From Blastococcus sp. CPCC 205250 (GTDB lineage Bacteria; Actinomycetota; Actinomycetes; Mycobacteriales; Geodermatophilaceae): a stretch of 64,000 bases of DNA. Below, piece after piece: positions 31,576-39,736 of this stretch. The notes beneath the pieces are model-generated. The model ran no database searches, had not been told where the DNA came from, and was given only the letters and a program-made list of their open reading frames with translations. Each line of letters starts with the position of its first letter. Positions within the stretch are counted from its first letter, which is position 1. The translations under genes and the position numbers were made by a program. The DNA lies in NCBI RefSeq assembly GCF_019799925.1, contig NZ_JABGCG010000004.1, positions 186,001 to 250,000 of the forward strand, written 5' to 3'.

Positions 31576-33015
31576 GTGAGTTCGGAAGTCGTACCGACGC
31601 CCGCTGCTCCTGCGCCCGAGGGTCACGTCGTCGCGCCGACCCCACCCGGCGCCGACCGCACGCTCCTGCTGGCGTCCACGGCCACCCTGCTGGTCCTCGT
31701 CACGTTCGTGACGCCGCTGGCGACCGGGGTCCGGACGGCCGTCACGCTGGACGCCGGCCCCGGCGCGCAGGCCTGGCTGCTCAGCGCGATGAGCGTCGGG
31801 CTGGCCGCGGCCCTGCTCACCGCCGGCGTCCTCGCCGACGACCTCGGCCGGCGGCGGGTCTTCGCCGGCGGCCTGGTGGTGCTCGGCCTGGGCGCGGTGC
31901 TCGTCGCGGTGTCCGGCAACTCCGCGGTGTTCATCGCCGGCCGGGTCCTGCAGGGCGTCGGCGGGGCCGCGGTGCTCGCCTGCGCCCTGGGCCTGATCGG
32001 CGCCGCCTTCCCGGCCGGCGCGGCCCGGTCGCGGGCCACCGCGGTCTGGGGGGCCAGCGTCGGTGCCGGCACCGGGCTCGGCGGCCTGGTGACGGTCGCG
32101 CTCGACACCGGGCAGGGCTGGCGGACGACGTACTGGGCGACCGCGGCCGCGGCCGTCGTGCTGGCCGCCGTGGCGCGGTGGGCGCTGGCCGAGTCCGGCG
32201 GCGGCGCGGACCGCACGGTCGACGTCGCCGGGATCGTGCTGTTCGCCGGCGGGACGAGCGCGCTGCTGGCCGGGCTCGTGCAGGGCCGCGGCGGCTGGGG
32301 CGAGGCCCCGGTGCTCGTCCTGCTGGCCCTGGGCGTCCTGATGCTCGCCGCGTTCGTGGTCGCGGAGCTGCGGCAGACCGCCCCGATGATCGACCTGCGG
32401 CTGTTCCGCAGCCCCGGCTTCACCGCCGCCACCCTCGGCGCCTTCGTCACCGGCGCGACCGTCGTCGGGCTCAGCTCCTACGTGCCGACCGTCCTGCAGC
32501 GCGGCCTCGGCGAGAGCCTGCTCGCCGCCACCCTCCTCGTGCTGGTCTGGTCGGCGGTCAGCACCGTCACCGCGCTCGCGGTCCGGCTCGTCCCGGGGCT
32601 GGACGGCCGGGTGCTGCTCGCCCTCGCGCTGGCCGTCAGCGCCGTCGGCCTCGGCGGCTACGCCGTCCTGGGGGTCGGCTCCTCGGGGGCCCGGCTGCTG
32701 CCGGGCCTGGTGGTGCTGGGCATCGGCTACGGCGCCGCCAACGCGGCCCTGGGCCGGGAGGCGGTCGCGCACGTGCCCGCTGCGGCGGTCGGCATGGGCA
32801 GCGGGGCCAACAACACCGCCCGCTACCTGGGGGCCGCGGTCGGCGTCACCGTCGTCGTGCTGGTCGTGGGCGCCGGGTCGCCGGCCGGCACGGCCGCCGG
32901 GCTGCTCGCCGGCTGGGACCGCGCGGCGCTCGGGGGTGCGGTCCTGACGCTCCTCGGCGCGCTGCTGGTCGCGGTGATCCGCCCCTCCGCCGCCCGGCGG
33001 CAGCCGGCGCCCTGA
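31576..33015 (+). CDS. MFS transporter, DHA2-like
   Basis: A 479-residue transporter with 14 predicted helices: LLASTATLLVLVTFVTPLATG, AGVLADDLGRRRVFAGG, AGRVLQGVGGAAVLACALG and the C-terminal GMGSGANNTARYLGAAVG. It belongs to the multidrug DHA2 group and should work by proton antiport. The GTG at 31576 is placed by the leaderless promoter. No repressor gene is adjacent. It is separate from the preceding hydrolase operon, which ends 68 bases upstream. Confidence 0.87.
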   Translation: MSSEVVPTPAAPAPEGHVVAPTPPGADRTLLLASTATLLVLVTFVTPLATGVRTAVTLDAGPGAQAWLLSAMSVGLAAALLTAGVLADDLGRRRVFAGGLVVLGLGAVLVAVSGNSAVFIAGRVLQGVGGAAVLACALGLIGAAFPAGAARSRATAVWGASVGAGTGLGGLVTVALDTGQGWRTTYWATAAAAVVLAAVARWALAESGGGADRTVDVAGIVLFAGGTSALLAGLVQGRGGWGEAPVLVLLALGVLMLAAFVVAELRQTAPMIDLRLFRSPGFTAATLGAFVTGATVVGLSSYVPTVLQRGLGESLLAATLLVLVWSAVSTVTALAVRLVPGLDGRVLLALALAVSAVGLGGYAVLGVGSSGARLLPGLVVLGIGYGAANAALGREAVAHVPAAAVGMGSGANNTARYLGAAVGVTVVVLVVGAGSPAGTAAGLLAGWDRAALGGAVLTLLGALLVAVIRPSAARRQPAP

Positions 33016-33158
33016 CCGGTGGGCGCCTCAGCGGCTCCCGCCGTCGGGGTCCTCCCCCACGCCCGCGCCGCACGTCGGGGGTGTTCCCCGATGGTCGGGA
33101 CGGCGCCGCGTGGAGAGGCTGGCCGGGCACGGGACGGCGTCATCCGGGAGGCAGGACC

Positions 33159-33533
33159 ATGACCCCACGAGCACGCAGCGCACCGGACGGTGCCGGCGAC
33201 CCGGCGTCGGTCGTCGCGGCCCGCCAGCTCGCCGAGGAGGCGCGCCGCCGAACCACGTCGCCTGTGCCGCCGGCCTCCGGGGTCCCGCGGGGGGGGCGCG
33301 CTGCGCGCCGCGCGACGGGCCCGCCTCGGGGTCAGCCCGACCGCTCGACGCGGGTGAGCCACTCGGCGAGCAGCGCCCGCAGGACCTCCGGCCGCTCGTG
33401 GGGCAGCGCGTGGCCCGCCTCGTCGACGACGGCGAGCGAGGCGCGTGGATGGGTGCCGAGCAGGTCGACGGCGGCCGCGTGTCCGACGGTGGAGTCCAGC
33501 CGCCCGGCCACGACCAGGGTCGGGCCCGCGTAG
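33159..33533 (+). CDS. Small ORF, possibly frameshifted at a G8 tract
   Basis: A good GGGAGG site precedes ATG 33159, and the first 43 codons (MTPRARSAPDGAGDPASVV, AARQLAEEARRR) look coding. A run of eight G (33289-33296) follows. In the annotated frame the protein then runs 200 bases into the antisense of the hydrolase gene, which is implausible. One frame over, it ends at a stop after GALRAARRARLGVSPTARRG near 33350. The true gene may be the shorter frame, with the G run either slippery, phase-variable or an assembly error. No family is recognised. Confidence 0.35.
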   Translation: MTPRARSAPDGAGDPASVVAARQLAEEARRRTTSPVPPASGVPRGGRAARRATGPPRGQPDRSTRVSHSASSARRTSGRSWGSAWPASSTTASEARGWVPSRSTAAACPTVESSRPATTRVGPA

Positions 33534-34084
33534 GGCGGCGGCCCCGAGGAGAGCTCCCACCGTTCGCCGATCCGCGCCATCGCCGCCTCGTCGACCAGCG
33601 CGGCGGCCGGGGCGACGAACCGCTCGTACCGGTCGAGCATCTCCGGGGTCTGCACGACGAAGTAGCTGCCGAACACGTCGTCGCCGAGCCCGCCGGGGCC
33701 GGCGACGACCCGGTGCGCCGGGACGTCGCGCACCCCTGGCACGAGCGGGCAGACGAGCGCCAGGCCGGCGACCTGCCCCGGGCGCCGCGCGGCCATCCCC
33801 TGGGCGAGGTACGCCCCGGCGGAGTGGCCGGCGAGCAGGTACGCGTCCCCGCCGCTGACCTCGTCGGCGAAGGCGAGCAGCGCGTCGACGACGTCGTCGG
33901 CGCTGCGCATCCACCCGGGCGCCGGCGTGCGGCCCGTCCCCGGGAGGTCGGGGTAGACCCGCCGGAGCCCGGCGACGCCCTCCAGGGCCGGCTCGAAGCA
34001 GGCCTCGGTCTCCCGGTGGTCGACGTCCGCGCCGTGCAGCACCAGGACGGGGCGCCCGGACCCGTGCTCGACCGCGTGGATCAC
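33332..34084 (-). CDS. Alpha/beta hydrolase
   Basis: A 250-residue hydrolase: VLVLHGADVDHRETEACF near the N-terminus, the nucleophile elbow LLAGHSAGAYLAQGMAA (G-H-S-A-G), an acidic residue in LVVAGRLDSTVGH and the catalytic His in VDEAGHALPHERPE. GTG 34084 gives MIHAVEHGSG, the usual opening strand. It is last in a run of three genes with GH15 and glucose dehydrogenase, 29 bases after the GH15 stop. The substrate is unknown. Confidence 0.88.
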   Translation of the reverse strand: MIHAVEHGSGRPVLVLHGADVDHRETEACFEPALEGVAGLRRVYPDLPGTGRTPAPGWMRSADDVVDALLAFADEVSGGDAYLLAGHSAGAYLAQGMAARRPGQVAGLALVCPLVPGVRDVPAHRVVAGPGGLGDDVFGSYFVVQTPEMLDRYERFVAPAAALVDEAAMARIGERWELSSGPPPYAGPTLVVAGRLDSTVGHAAAVDLLGTHPRASLAVVDEAGHALPHERPEVLRALLAEWLTRVERSG

Positions 34085-34113
34085 GACCCCGCCCGCCCGG
34101 CTCGCCACGGAGC

Positions 34114-35880
34114 TCAGGTGCCGCTCAGGTGTCGCGCGGCGTTGACCAGCCCGACGTGGCTGAAGGCCTGCGGGGTGTTGCCGAGCTGGCGGCCGGTGAC
34201 GGTGTCGTACTCCTCGGCCAGCAGCCCGAGGTCGCTGCGCAGGCCCAGCAGGCGCTCGAACAGCCTCCGGGCCTCGGCGGTGCGCCCGGTCCCGTGCAGC
34301 GCCTCGACCAGCCAGAAGCTGCAGATGAGGAAGGTCCCCTCGTCGCCGGGCAGGCCGTCGACGCGGCCGTCGGCGTCCACCCGGTACCGGAGCAGGAAGC
34401 CGTCCTCGGAGAGCTCGCGCTGCACGGCGTCGACCGTGCCGACCACGCGAGGGTCGCCCCAGTCCAGGAACCCCACGCGCGGGATGAGCAGCAGCGCGGC
34501 GTCCAGGCCGGTGGAGCCGTAGAACTGGGTGAACGTCCCGCGGTCGGCGTCGAACCCCTTGGCGCAGACCTCGTCGTGGATCTCCCGGCGCAGGGCCCGC
34601 CAGCGGTCGACCGGGCCGTCGAGGCCGTGGTGCTCGACCGCCCGCACGGCGCGGTCCACGCCCGCCCACGCCATCACCTTCGAGTGGACGAACGGACGGC
34701 GCGGTCCCCGGACCTCCCAGAGGCTGTTGTCCGGCTCGTCCCACGCGCCCTCGAGGAAGTCCATCAGCTCCTTCTGCAGCTGCCAGTGGTCCTCGGTGCT
34801 GGCCAGCCCCGCCTCCCGGGACAGGTGCAGCCCGTCGAGGACCTCGCCCCACACGTCGAGCTGGAACTGCGACGCCGCCGCGTTGCCCACGCGGACCGGG
34901 GCCGACCCCTCGTAGCCGGGCAGCCACGGCAGCTCGTACTCGGGGATCCGGCGGGACCCGTCCAGCGCGTACATGATCCGCAGCTCCCGGGGATCGCCGG
35001 CCACGGCCCGCAGGAGCCACTCCCGCCAGGCGTGCGCCTCGGCGGTGTACCCGGTGCCGAGCAGCGACTGCAGCGTGAAGGTCGCGTCGCGCAGCCAGCA
35101 GAACCGGTAGTCCCAGTTGCGCGACCCGCCCAGCTGCTCGGGCAGCGACGTGGTCGCGGCGGCGACGATGCCCCCGGTCGGGGCGTAGGTGAGCGCCTTG
35201 AGCGTGAGCAGCGACCGGCGGACGGCGTCGCCCCACTCCCCCTGGTACGTGCACCGGGCCATCCAGTCGGCCCAGGACGACTCGGTGTCGGCCAGCGCCC
35301 GCTCCGCGTCGACCGGCACCGGCCGCGGCAGGTGCGAGGCCGCGTGGGTGAGCACGAAGGGCACCCGCTCCCCGGCGGACACCGCGAACTCGCCGCGGGT
35401 CACGAGGTCACGGCCCTCCAGCGGCACCGGCGTGCGCAGCCAGACGGCGTCCGGGCCGGCCACCGCGGCGAGGTCGCCGTCGACCCGGCGCACCCACGGC
35501 AGCAGGTGCCCGTAGTCGAAGCGCAGCACCAGTTCCGTGCGCATCGGCACCCGGCCGGACACCCCCTCGACGATGCGGACGACGTCGGCGGCCTCCCCGC
35601 GCGGTGGCATGAGGTCCAGCACCCGCACCCTGCCGTCGGAGGTCTCCCACTCGGTCTCCAGGACCAGCGAGTCCCCGCGGTACCGGCGGCGCGTGCACGT
35701 CCCGCCGGAAGCCGGCGCGAGCAGCCACCGGCCGTTCGACTCGTCCCCGAGGAGGGCGGCGAAGCACGCCGCGGAGTCGAAGCGGGGCAGGCACAGCCAG
35801 TCGATCGAGCCGTCCCGTCCCACGAGGGCCGCCGTCTGCAGGTCCCCGATCAAGCCGTAGTCCTCGATCCGGCCGGGCAT
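34114..35880 (-). CDS. Glycoside hydrolase family 15 protein
   Basis: A 588-residue cytosolic GH15 enzyme (no signal). The N-terminal super-sandwich is RIEDYGLIGDLQTAALVGRDG and IDWLCLPRFDSAACFAALLG. The (alpha/alpha)6 catalytic barrel has GGSRNWDYRFCWLRDATFTL (within 20 residues), NSLWEVRGPRRPFVHSK with the general acid Glu, and the C-terminal LGNTPQAFSHVGLVNAA. This is the bacterial trehalase/glucoamylase-like type, which releases glucose from trehalose or alpha-glucans. Its neighbour upstream is a glucose dehydrogenase, which would oxidise the product. ATG 35880 matches the family's MPGRIEDY start. Confidence 0.92.
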   Translation of the reverse strand: MPGRIEDYGLIGDLQTAALVGRDGSIDWLCLPRFDSAACFAALLGDESNGRWLLAPASGGTCTRRRYRGDSLVLETEWETSDGRVRVLDLMPPRGEAADVVRIVEGVSGRVPMRTELVLRFDYGHLLPWVRRVDGDLAAVAGPDAVWLRTPVPLEGRDLVTRGEFAVSAGERVPFVLTHAASHLPRPVPVDAERALADTESSWADWMARCTYQGEWGDAVRRSLLTLKALTYAPTGGIVAAATTSLPEQLGGSRNWDYRFCWLRDATFTLQSLLGTGYTAEAHAWREWLLRAVAGDPRELRIMYALDGSRRIPEYELPWLPGYEGSAPVRVGNAAASQFQLDVWGEVLDGLHLSREAGLASTEDHWQLQKELMDFLEGAWDEPDNSLWEVRGPRRPFVHSKVMAWAGVDRAVRAVEHHGLDGPVDRWRALRREIHDEVCAKGFDADRGTFTQFYGSTGLDAALLLIPRVGFLDWGDPRVVGTVDAVQRELSEDGFLLRYRVDADGRVDGLPGDEGTFLICSFWLVEALHGTGRTAEARRLFERLLGLRSDLGLLAEEYDTVTGRQLGNTPQAFSHVGLVNAARHLSGT

Positions 35881-35913
35881 GGCCGTACCTCCCAGTCGTG
35901 CGTCGTCGTCCGG

Positions 35914-36969
35914 TCAGGCGGTCAGGTCGAGGACCACCTTGATGTCGTCGTCCTGCGGCCGGAAGGCCTCGGCGAAGGCGTCCAGCGGCAGCCGGCGGGT
36001 GACCAGCCGCTCCAGCCAGGGCAGGTCGGCGGCGGTGAGGGCCGCTGCGGCCTGCGCGTAGTGGTCGAGGTTGGCGTTGACCGAGCCGACGACGACGTCG
36101 TTCTCCAGCACCAGCGAGCGGTTGAGGTCACCGGCGTCCAGCCGCACGGTCCGGCCGGCGGAGGAGATCCCGGTAAGGCAGACGATCCCGTAGTGCTGCG
36201 TCGTCCCCATGGCGTCGAGGACCAGCGACGGCACCCCGGTGGCCTCGACGACGACGTCGGGCGGGCCGGTCGCCGCCACGGCCGCCGCGAACCCGTCGCA
36301 GTGGTAGGTCGCCCCGAGGGCCTGGACGAGGTCGGGCTTGAGGCCCTCGCGGACGACGTCCAGGACGTGCACCTCCAGCCCGCGCTGCCGGCCCAGCAGC
36401 GCGGCGAGCAGCCCGATCGGTCCGGCCCCGGTCACCAGCACCCGCTCCGGCTCGAACCACGAGCGGGCGCCGATCCGCTCGATCTGGTCCCACGCCTTGG
36501 CGACCACGCTCGTCGGCTCGAGCAGCATGCCCACCGACTCCAGCGAGGCGTCCAGCCCGACGGCGTAGGCGGGCTCGACGCACCACGTCCCGCCGGCGTA
36601 CCCGTCGAGGTCCTTGATGCCGCGCTCGGTGTACCGGCCGTTGCGGCACATGTCGAAGTGCCCGTGCGCGCACGCGCCGCACGGCACCGGGTCCGGGCGG
36701 CGCACCACGCCGACGACCAGGTCCCCCGGCGCGAACCCCGAGCCCGCCGGCGCCTCGCGCACCCTGCCCAGGGACTCGTGGCCGAGGACCAGCCGGTCCC
36801 GGCCCGGCGGGGCCGAGCCGTACTCGGCCGCGGCGATCTCCCGGTCGGTGCCGCAGATGCCGACGGCGAGGCCGTCGACGAGGAGGTCCCCCGGCCCCGG
36901 CACCGGGTCGGGGACGTCGGAGACGGCCACCGAGCCGGCCACGCCGGGGACCACGGTCAGCGCGCGCAG
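35914..36969 (-). CDS. Glucose 1-dehydrogenase-like MDR enzyme, apparent CTG start
   Basis: A 351-residue medium-chain dehydrogenase of the glucose dehydrogenase type: LAVGICGTDREIAAAEYG, LVLGHESLGRV, a zinc/structural patch CGACAHGHFDMCRNGRYTER, and an NADP motif LVTGAGPIGLLAALLG. The family starts with MRALTVVPG. Here that stretch is preceded by a CGGAGGA site and then CTG (36969) with no nearby ATG or GTG before the conserved residues; the next canonical codon, GTG 36954, would remove five of them. I therefore call a CTG start. It oxidises glucose, likely product of the downstream GH15 enzyme. Confidence 0.87.
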   Translation of the reverse strand: MRALTVVPGVAGSVAVSDVPDPVPGPGDLLVDGLAVGICGTDREIAAAEYGSAPPGRDRLVLGHESLGRVREAPAGSGFAPGDLVVGVVRRPDPVPCGACAHGHFDMCRNGRYTERGIKDLDGYAGGTWCVEPAYAVGLDASLESVGMLLEPTSVVAKAWDQIERIGARSWFEPERVLVTGAGPIGLLAALLGRQRGLEVHVLDVVREGLKPDLVQALGATYHCDGFAAAVAATGPPDVVVEATGVPSLVLDAMGTTQHYGIVCLTGISSAGRTVRLDAGDLNRSLVLENDVVVGSVNANLDHYAQAAAALTAADLPWLERLVTRRLPLDAFAEAFRPQDDDIKVVLDLTA

Positions 36970-37182
36970 GGGGTCCTCCGTCGGTCGGGCCGCCGTCGGC
37001 GGCCGCAGGGCGTGGGCAGCGGTCCCCCGATGCTGGCGCACCCGGCGCCGGACGGCGACCGCTGCCGGGCCCGGCCGGTGGAGCGCGGTCCGGGTGCCGG
37101 GGGTGGACCCGTTCCCACCGGGCGGGAGAGGTGGCACCCTGCCCCCGCCCCGCCGTCCGCGATCCGTGGAGAAGCCGCCGTC

Positions 37183-37965
37183 ATGTCCTCCGCCCCCTCC
37201 CCCGCCGCACCGTCCGACGCCCGTCCGGCCTCCCCCGGCCCGGAGGTCCGGCAGCGGGTCGTCGGCATGCTCGGCGGGATGAGCTGGGAGTCCACCGCCG
37301 AGTACTACCGGCTGGCCAACGAGCTGGTCCGCGAGCGGCTGGGCGGGCTGCACTCCGCCCGCCTGCTCGTGGCCTCGGTGGACTTCGCCGAGGTCGAGCG
37401 GCTGCAGGTCGCCGGCGACTGGGACCGCGCCGGGGAGCTCCTGGCCGCGGAGGCCGCGCGGCTGGAGGCCGGCGGCGCGGAGCTGCTGGTGCTGTGCACG
37501 AACACGATGCACCGGGTGGCCGACCGGGTGCAGGCGGCGGTCGGCATCCCGCTGCTGCACCTGGCCGACGCGACCGCCGCGGCCGTGCGCGCCGCGGGGC
37601 TGTCGACGGTCGGGCTGCTGGGCACCGCGTTCACCATGGAGCAGGCCTTCTACCGGGACCGGCTCGCCGGGCACGGCCTGCGCGTACTGGTGCCCGATGC
37701 CGCGGACCGCGCCGAGGTGCACCGGGTGATCTACGACGAGCTGTGCCTCGGCGTCGTCCGGCCCCGGTCCCGGGAGGCGTACCGGCGGGTCATCGAGCGG
37801 CTCGTCGACGCCGGCGCGGAGGGCGTCGTCCTCGGCTGCACCGAGATCGAGCTGCTGGTCGGCGCCGAGGACAGCCCGGTCCCCGTCTTCCCCACCACCC
37901 GGATCCACGTCGAGGCCGCGGTCACCGCCGCGCTCGACGGCGGGGACCGCGGCCTCGCCGGGTAG
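37183..37965 (+). CDS. Aspartate/glutamate racemase family protein
   Basis: A 260-residue PLP-independent racemase. Two catalytic cysteines are visible in LLVLCTNTMHRV and VVLGCTEIELLV, and the opening GMLGGMSWESTAEYYRLANE is the aspartate-racemase signature. The N-terminal 25 residues are a Pro/Ala-rich extension. It interconverts L- and D-aspartate (or glutamate), supplying D-amino acid for cell wall or signalling. It is monocistronic, divergent from glucose dehydrogenase. Confidence 0.9.
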   Translation: MSSAPSPAAPSDARPASPGPEVRQRVVGMLGGMSWESTAEYYRLANELVRERLGGLHSARLLVASVDFAEVERLQVAGDWDRAGELLAAEAARLEAGGAELLVLCTNTMHRVADRVQAAVGIPLLHLADATAAAVRAAGLSTVGLLGTAFTMEQAFYRDRLAGHGLRVLVPDAADRAEVHRVIYDELCLGVVRPRSREAYRRVIERLVDAGAEGVVLGCTEIELLVGAEDSPVPVFPTTRIHVEAAVTAALDGGDRGLAG

Positions 37966-38051
37966 CCGCCGATCCCCGGCGCGGGACCCGGCACGGCGCC
38001 GCGCACCGCCGGCCCTCCGTGCGTCCGCCGCGGGCACGGCAGGATGCGCGC

Positions 38052-38747
38052 ATGTGCACCGTGGTGGTCCGCCGGTCCGCCGGCCGGCCGGCGCAGCTCC
38101 TGGCCGTCCGCGACGAGCTGACCACCCGGCCGTTCGACGTCCCCGGCCGCTGGTGGCCCGACCTCCCGGACGTCGTCGGCGGACGTGACTCCGTGGCCGG
38201 CGGCACCTGGTGCGCCACCCACGTGGGCACCGGGGTGACGTGCCTGGTGCTCAATCGGTTCCACGAGCGGGCCGCCGCCCCGGGTGCCCCGAGCCGCGGG
38301 GTGCTGCCGCTGCTGGGAGCCGTCCACGGCGCCGGCTGGGGAGCACACGTCCGGCTCGCCGGGATGGCCGGTTTCCTCCTGGTGCTGGTCACCCCCGACC
38401 GGCTGACCACCTGGACGTTCGACGGCGACGGGCTCGTCGAGGAGGAGCTCGGCGAGGGCACCTCCGTGCTGACCAGCGGCGGGCCGGAGGACCGCAAGGC
38501 CGACCGCTGGCGCGGGGCGTTCGCCGACGCGGACTTCCCCGACGGCTGGCGCGGGCTGGTCGGCGGCCGGCCGCCGGCCGACGACCCCGGGGCACTCGTC
38601 GTCCGCCACGAGCGGGACGGCGAGGTGTACGGCACGGTGTTCGCCGAGCTCCTGGACGCCCGCCCCGGCCGCCTGCACCTCGAGTACAGCCGCGCGCCCT
38701 GGACCGGCGCCGCCTGGGACACCGCCGGTTTCCCGCCGGCCGGCTGA
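38052..38747 (+). CDS. NRDE-family (TANGO2-like) protein
   Basis: A 231-residue protein whose second residue is Cys: MCTVVVRR, followed by LLAVRDELTTRPFDVP, the N-R-D-E-like block. Next come GGTWCATHVGTGVTCLVLNR and GFLLVLVTPDRLTTWTFDG. NRDE/TANGO2 proteins have an N-terminal-nucleophile hydrolase fold with Cys2 as the presumed nucleophile; the substrate is unknown, with links to heme or lipid handling. The family's Asn in LAxNRDE is Val here. Confidence 0.85.
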   Translation: MCTVVVRRSAGRPAQLLAVRDELTTRPFDVPGRWWPDLPDVVGGRDSVAGGTWCATHVGTGVTCLVLNRFHERAAAPGAPSRGVLPLLGAVHGAGWGAHVRLAGMAGFLLVLVTPDRLTTWTFDGDGLVEEELGEGTSVLTSGGPEDRKADRWRGAFADADFPDGWRGLVGGRPPADDPGALVVRHERDGEVYGTVFAELLDARPGRLHLEYSRAPWTGAAWDTAGFPPAG

Positions 38748-38765
38748 CGGCGGCCCGAGTCCGGA

Positions 38766-38860
38766 ACGGGGTGCAAGTCCCCCGTCAGGCAGGTGCAAGT
38801 GCGGTGCCAGCGGCCGGCGGCACGGTGTGTCCACCGGCTCGAGGGACGAGCCGGACCACC
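38766..38860 (+). promoter_or_regulatory. Structured 5' leader of the small-protein gene
   Basis: The 131-base gap holds several hairpins: arms 38766-38771 with 38780-38785; 38804-38808 with 38819-38823; and a perfect 8-base-pair stem, 38834-38841 with 38847-38854. GGTGCAAGT occurs twice (38770, 38792). The first hairpin (GGAACGGGGTGCAAGTCC) is like part of a cobalamin-riboswitch core, but the B12 box and the rest are not found. It could be a structured RNA controlling the small ORF; no class is assigned. Confidence 0.35.
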
Positions 38861-38878
38861 GTCCGACAGGAGAGACCG

Positions 38879-39106
38879 ATGACCGCCTCGACCCCCACCC
38901 TGGCCCCGGCACTGCCCACCACCCTGCGCCCCCGGCCCGCCCGGCCCACCCAGGCCCCCCGGACCACCGGCCTGCGGGCCGCCTGGGACCGCTACCGGGC
39001 CGACCGTGCCTCGCTGCGCCAGGAGCGGGAGATCCGGCAGGCCGCGGCCGGCGCGCCGACGCGCGCGATGGCCGGGGAGATCTCGCTGCTGCTGGCCCGT
39101 CGCTGA
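38879..39106 (+). CDS. Small Arg-rich protein, paralogue of 42726-42869
   Basis: A 75-residue protein with a good AGGAGA ribosome site. The N-terminal 30 residues are Pro/Thr-rich; the rest is a basic helix: RYRADRASLRQEREIRQAAA, GAPTRAMAGEISLLLARR. This matches, almost position for position, the end of a 47-residue protein at 42726 (SHLRQERALARALAGAP). No known family, signal or membrane segment. The conserved helix of charged residues suggests a nucleic-acid or protein-binding peptide. Confidence 0.75.
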   Translation: MTASTPTLAPALPTTLRPRPARPTQAPRTTGLRAAWDRYRADRASLRQEREIRQAAAGAPTRAMAGEISLLLARR

Positions 39107-39127
39107 CGCGCCGTCGCGGGGAGCCGT

Positions 39128-39145
39128 CCGCGCGGGACCGCGCGG
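39128..39145. terminator. Hairpin between convergent genes
   Basis: A seven-base-pair stem (39128-39134 with 39139-39145) around GGAC, in the 61-base gap between the small-protein gene and the membrane-protein gene. Confidence 0.5.
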
Positions 39146-39167
39146 GACGACGTCGGGGCCGCCCGGC

Positions 39168-39572
39168 TCAGCGGCGGGCCAGCACCGCCAGCGCCACCGC
39201 ACCGCCCCAGCCGGCCACGACGACCGGGGTCTCGACCGGATCGAGGCCCCGGGGGCCGATCCGGGCCCGGGCCAGCCGTTCGCTCAGGTAGCCGACGGTC
39301 AGCCCGGTGCCCAGCCACCGCAGCACCCAGCGGGCCCGCTCGTCGGGTCCGCGCAGCAGCCGGGCCAGCGCCCAGGCCTCCGGGACGAGGAGGTACGGCG
39401 GCGCGCTGTAGGCGGTGCCGAACCACAGCCAGTCCCGCACCAGGTGCTCGGGGCTGCCGGTCAGGAAGGGCACGTCGAAGTGCCGGCGCCGCCGCAGGGC
39501 GACCAGGTGCCCCGCCGCCTGGGCGCCGAGCTGGATCGAGGCGGCCGCCACGAGGGCCCGTCGGTGCGCCAT
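39168..39572 (-). CDS. Small membrane protein of unknown function
   Basis: A 134-residue protein. Hydrophobic stretches are ALVAAASIQLGAQAAGHLVAL, WLWFGTAYSAPPYLLVPEAWAL, WVLRWLGTGLTVGYLSERLA and VVVAGWGGAVALAVLARR, giving three or four membrane helices. I do not recognise a family. Start at ATG 39572; a GTG further up is possible. It is convergent with the small Arg-rich gene and divergent from the cNMP-kinase. Confidence 0.65.
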   Translation of the reverse strand: MAHRRALVAAASIQLGAQAAGHLVALRRRRHFDVPFLTGSPEHLVRDWLWFGTAYSAPPYLLVPEAWALARLLRGPDERARWVLRWLGTGLTVGYLSERLARARIGPRGLDPVETPVVVAGWGGAVALAVLARR

Positions 39573-39736
39573 GCCGCCGCACCATAGGGCCCGGCGCACA
39601 CCCACGGCGTCCACCGGACGACGGGGACCGCGGAACCCGCACCACCGTGGCCCGGACCTCCCCGGCGACGGGGCACGGGCGGCATGATCATCGTGACCGC
39701 GCCCGGGAGGCGCCCGCCACGGACCCGGAGGTGCCC

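Noticed and set aside
34129..37965. Open frame of over 1200 codons on the plus strand
   Set aside because: It is the antisense shadow of the GH15 and dehydrogenase genes; only the last part (racemase from 37183) has real protein features.
38748..38878. Cobalamin riboswitch
   Set aside because: Only one hairpin resembles the core; the B12 box and four-way junction are absent, and the downstream gene has no link to B12. Kept as an unclassified structured leader.
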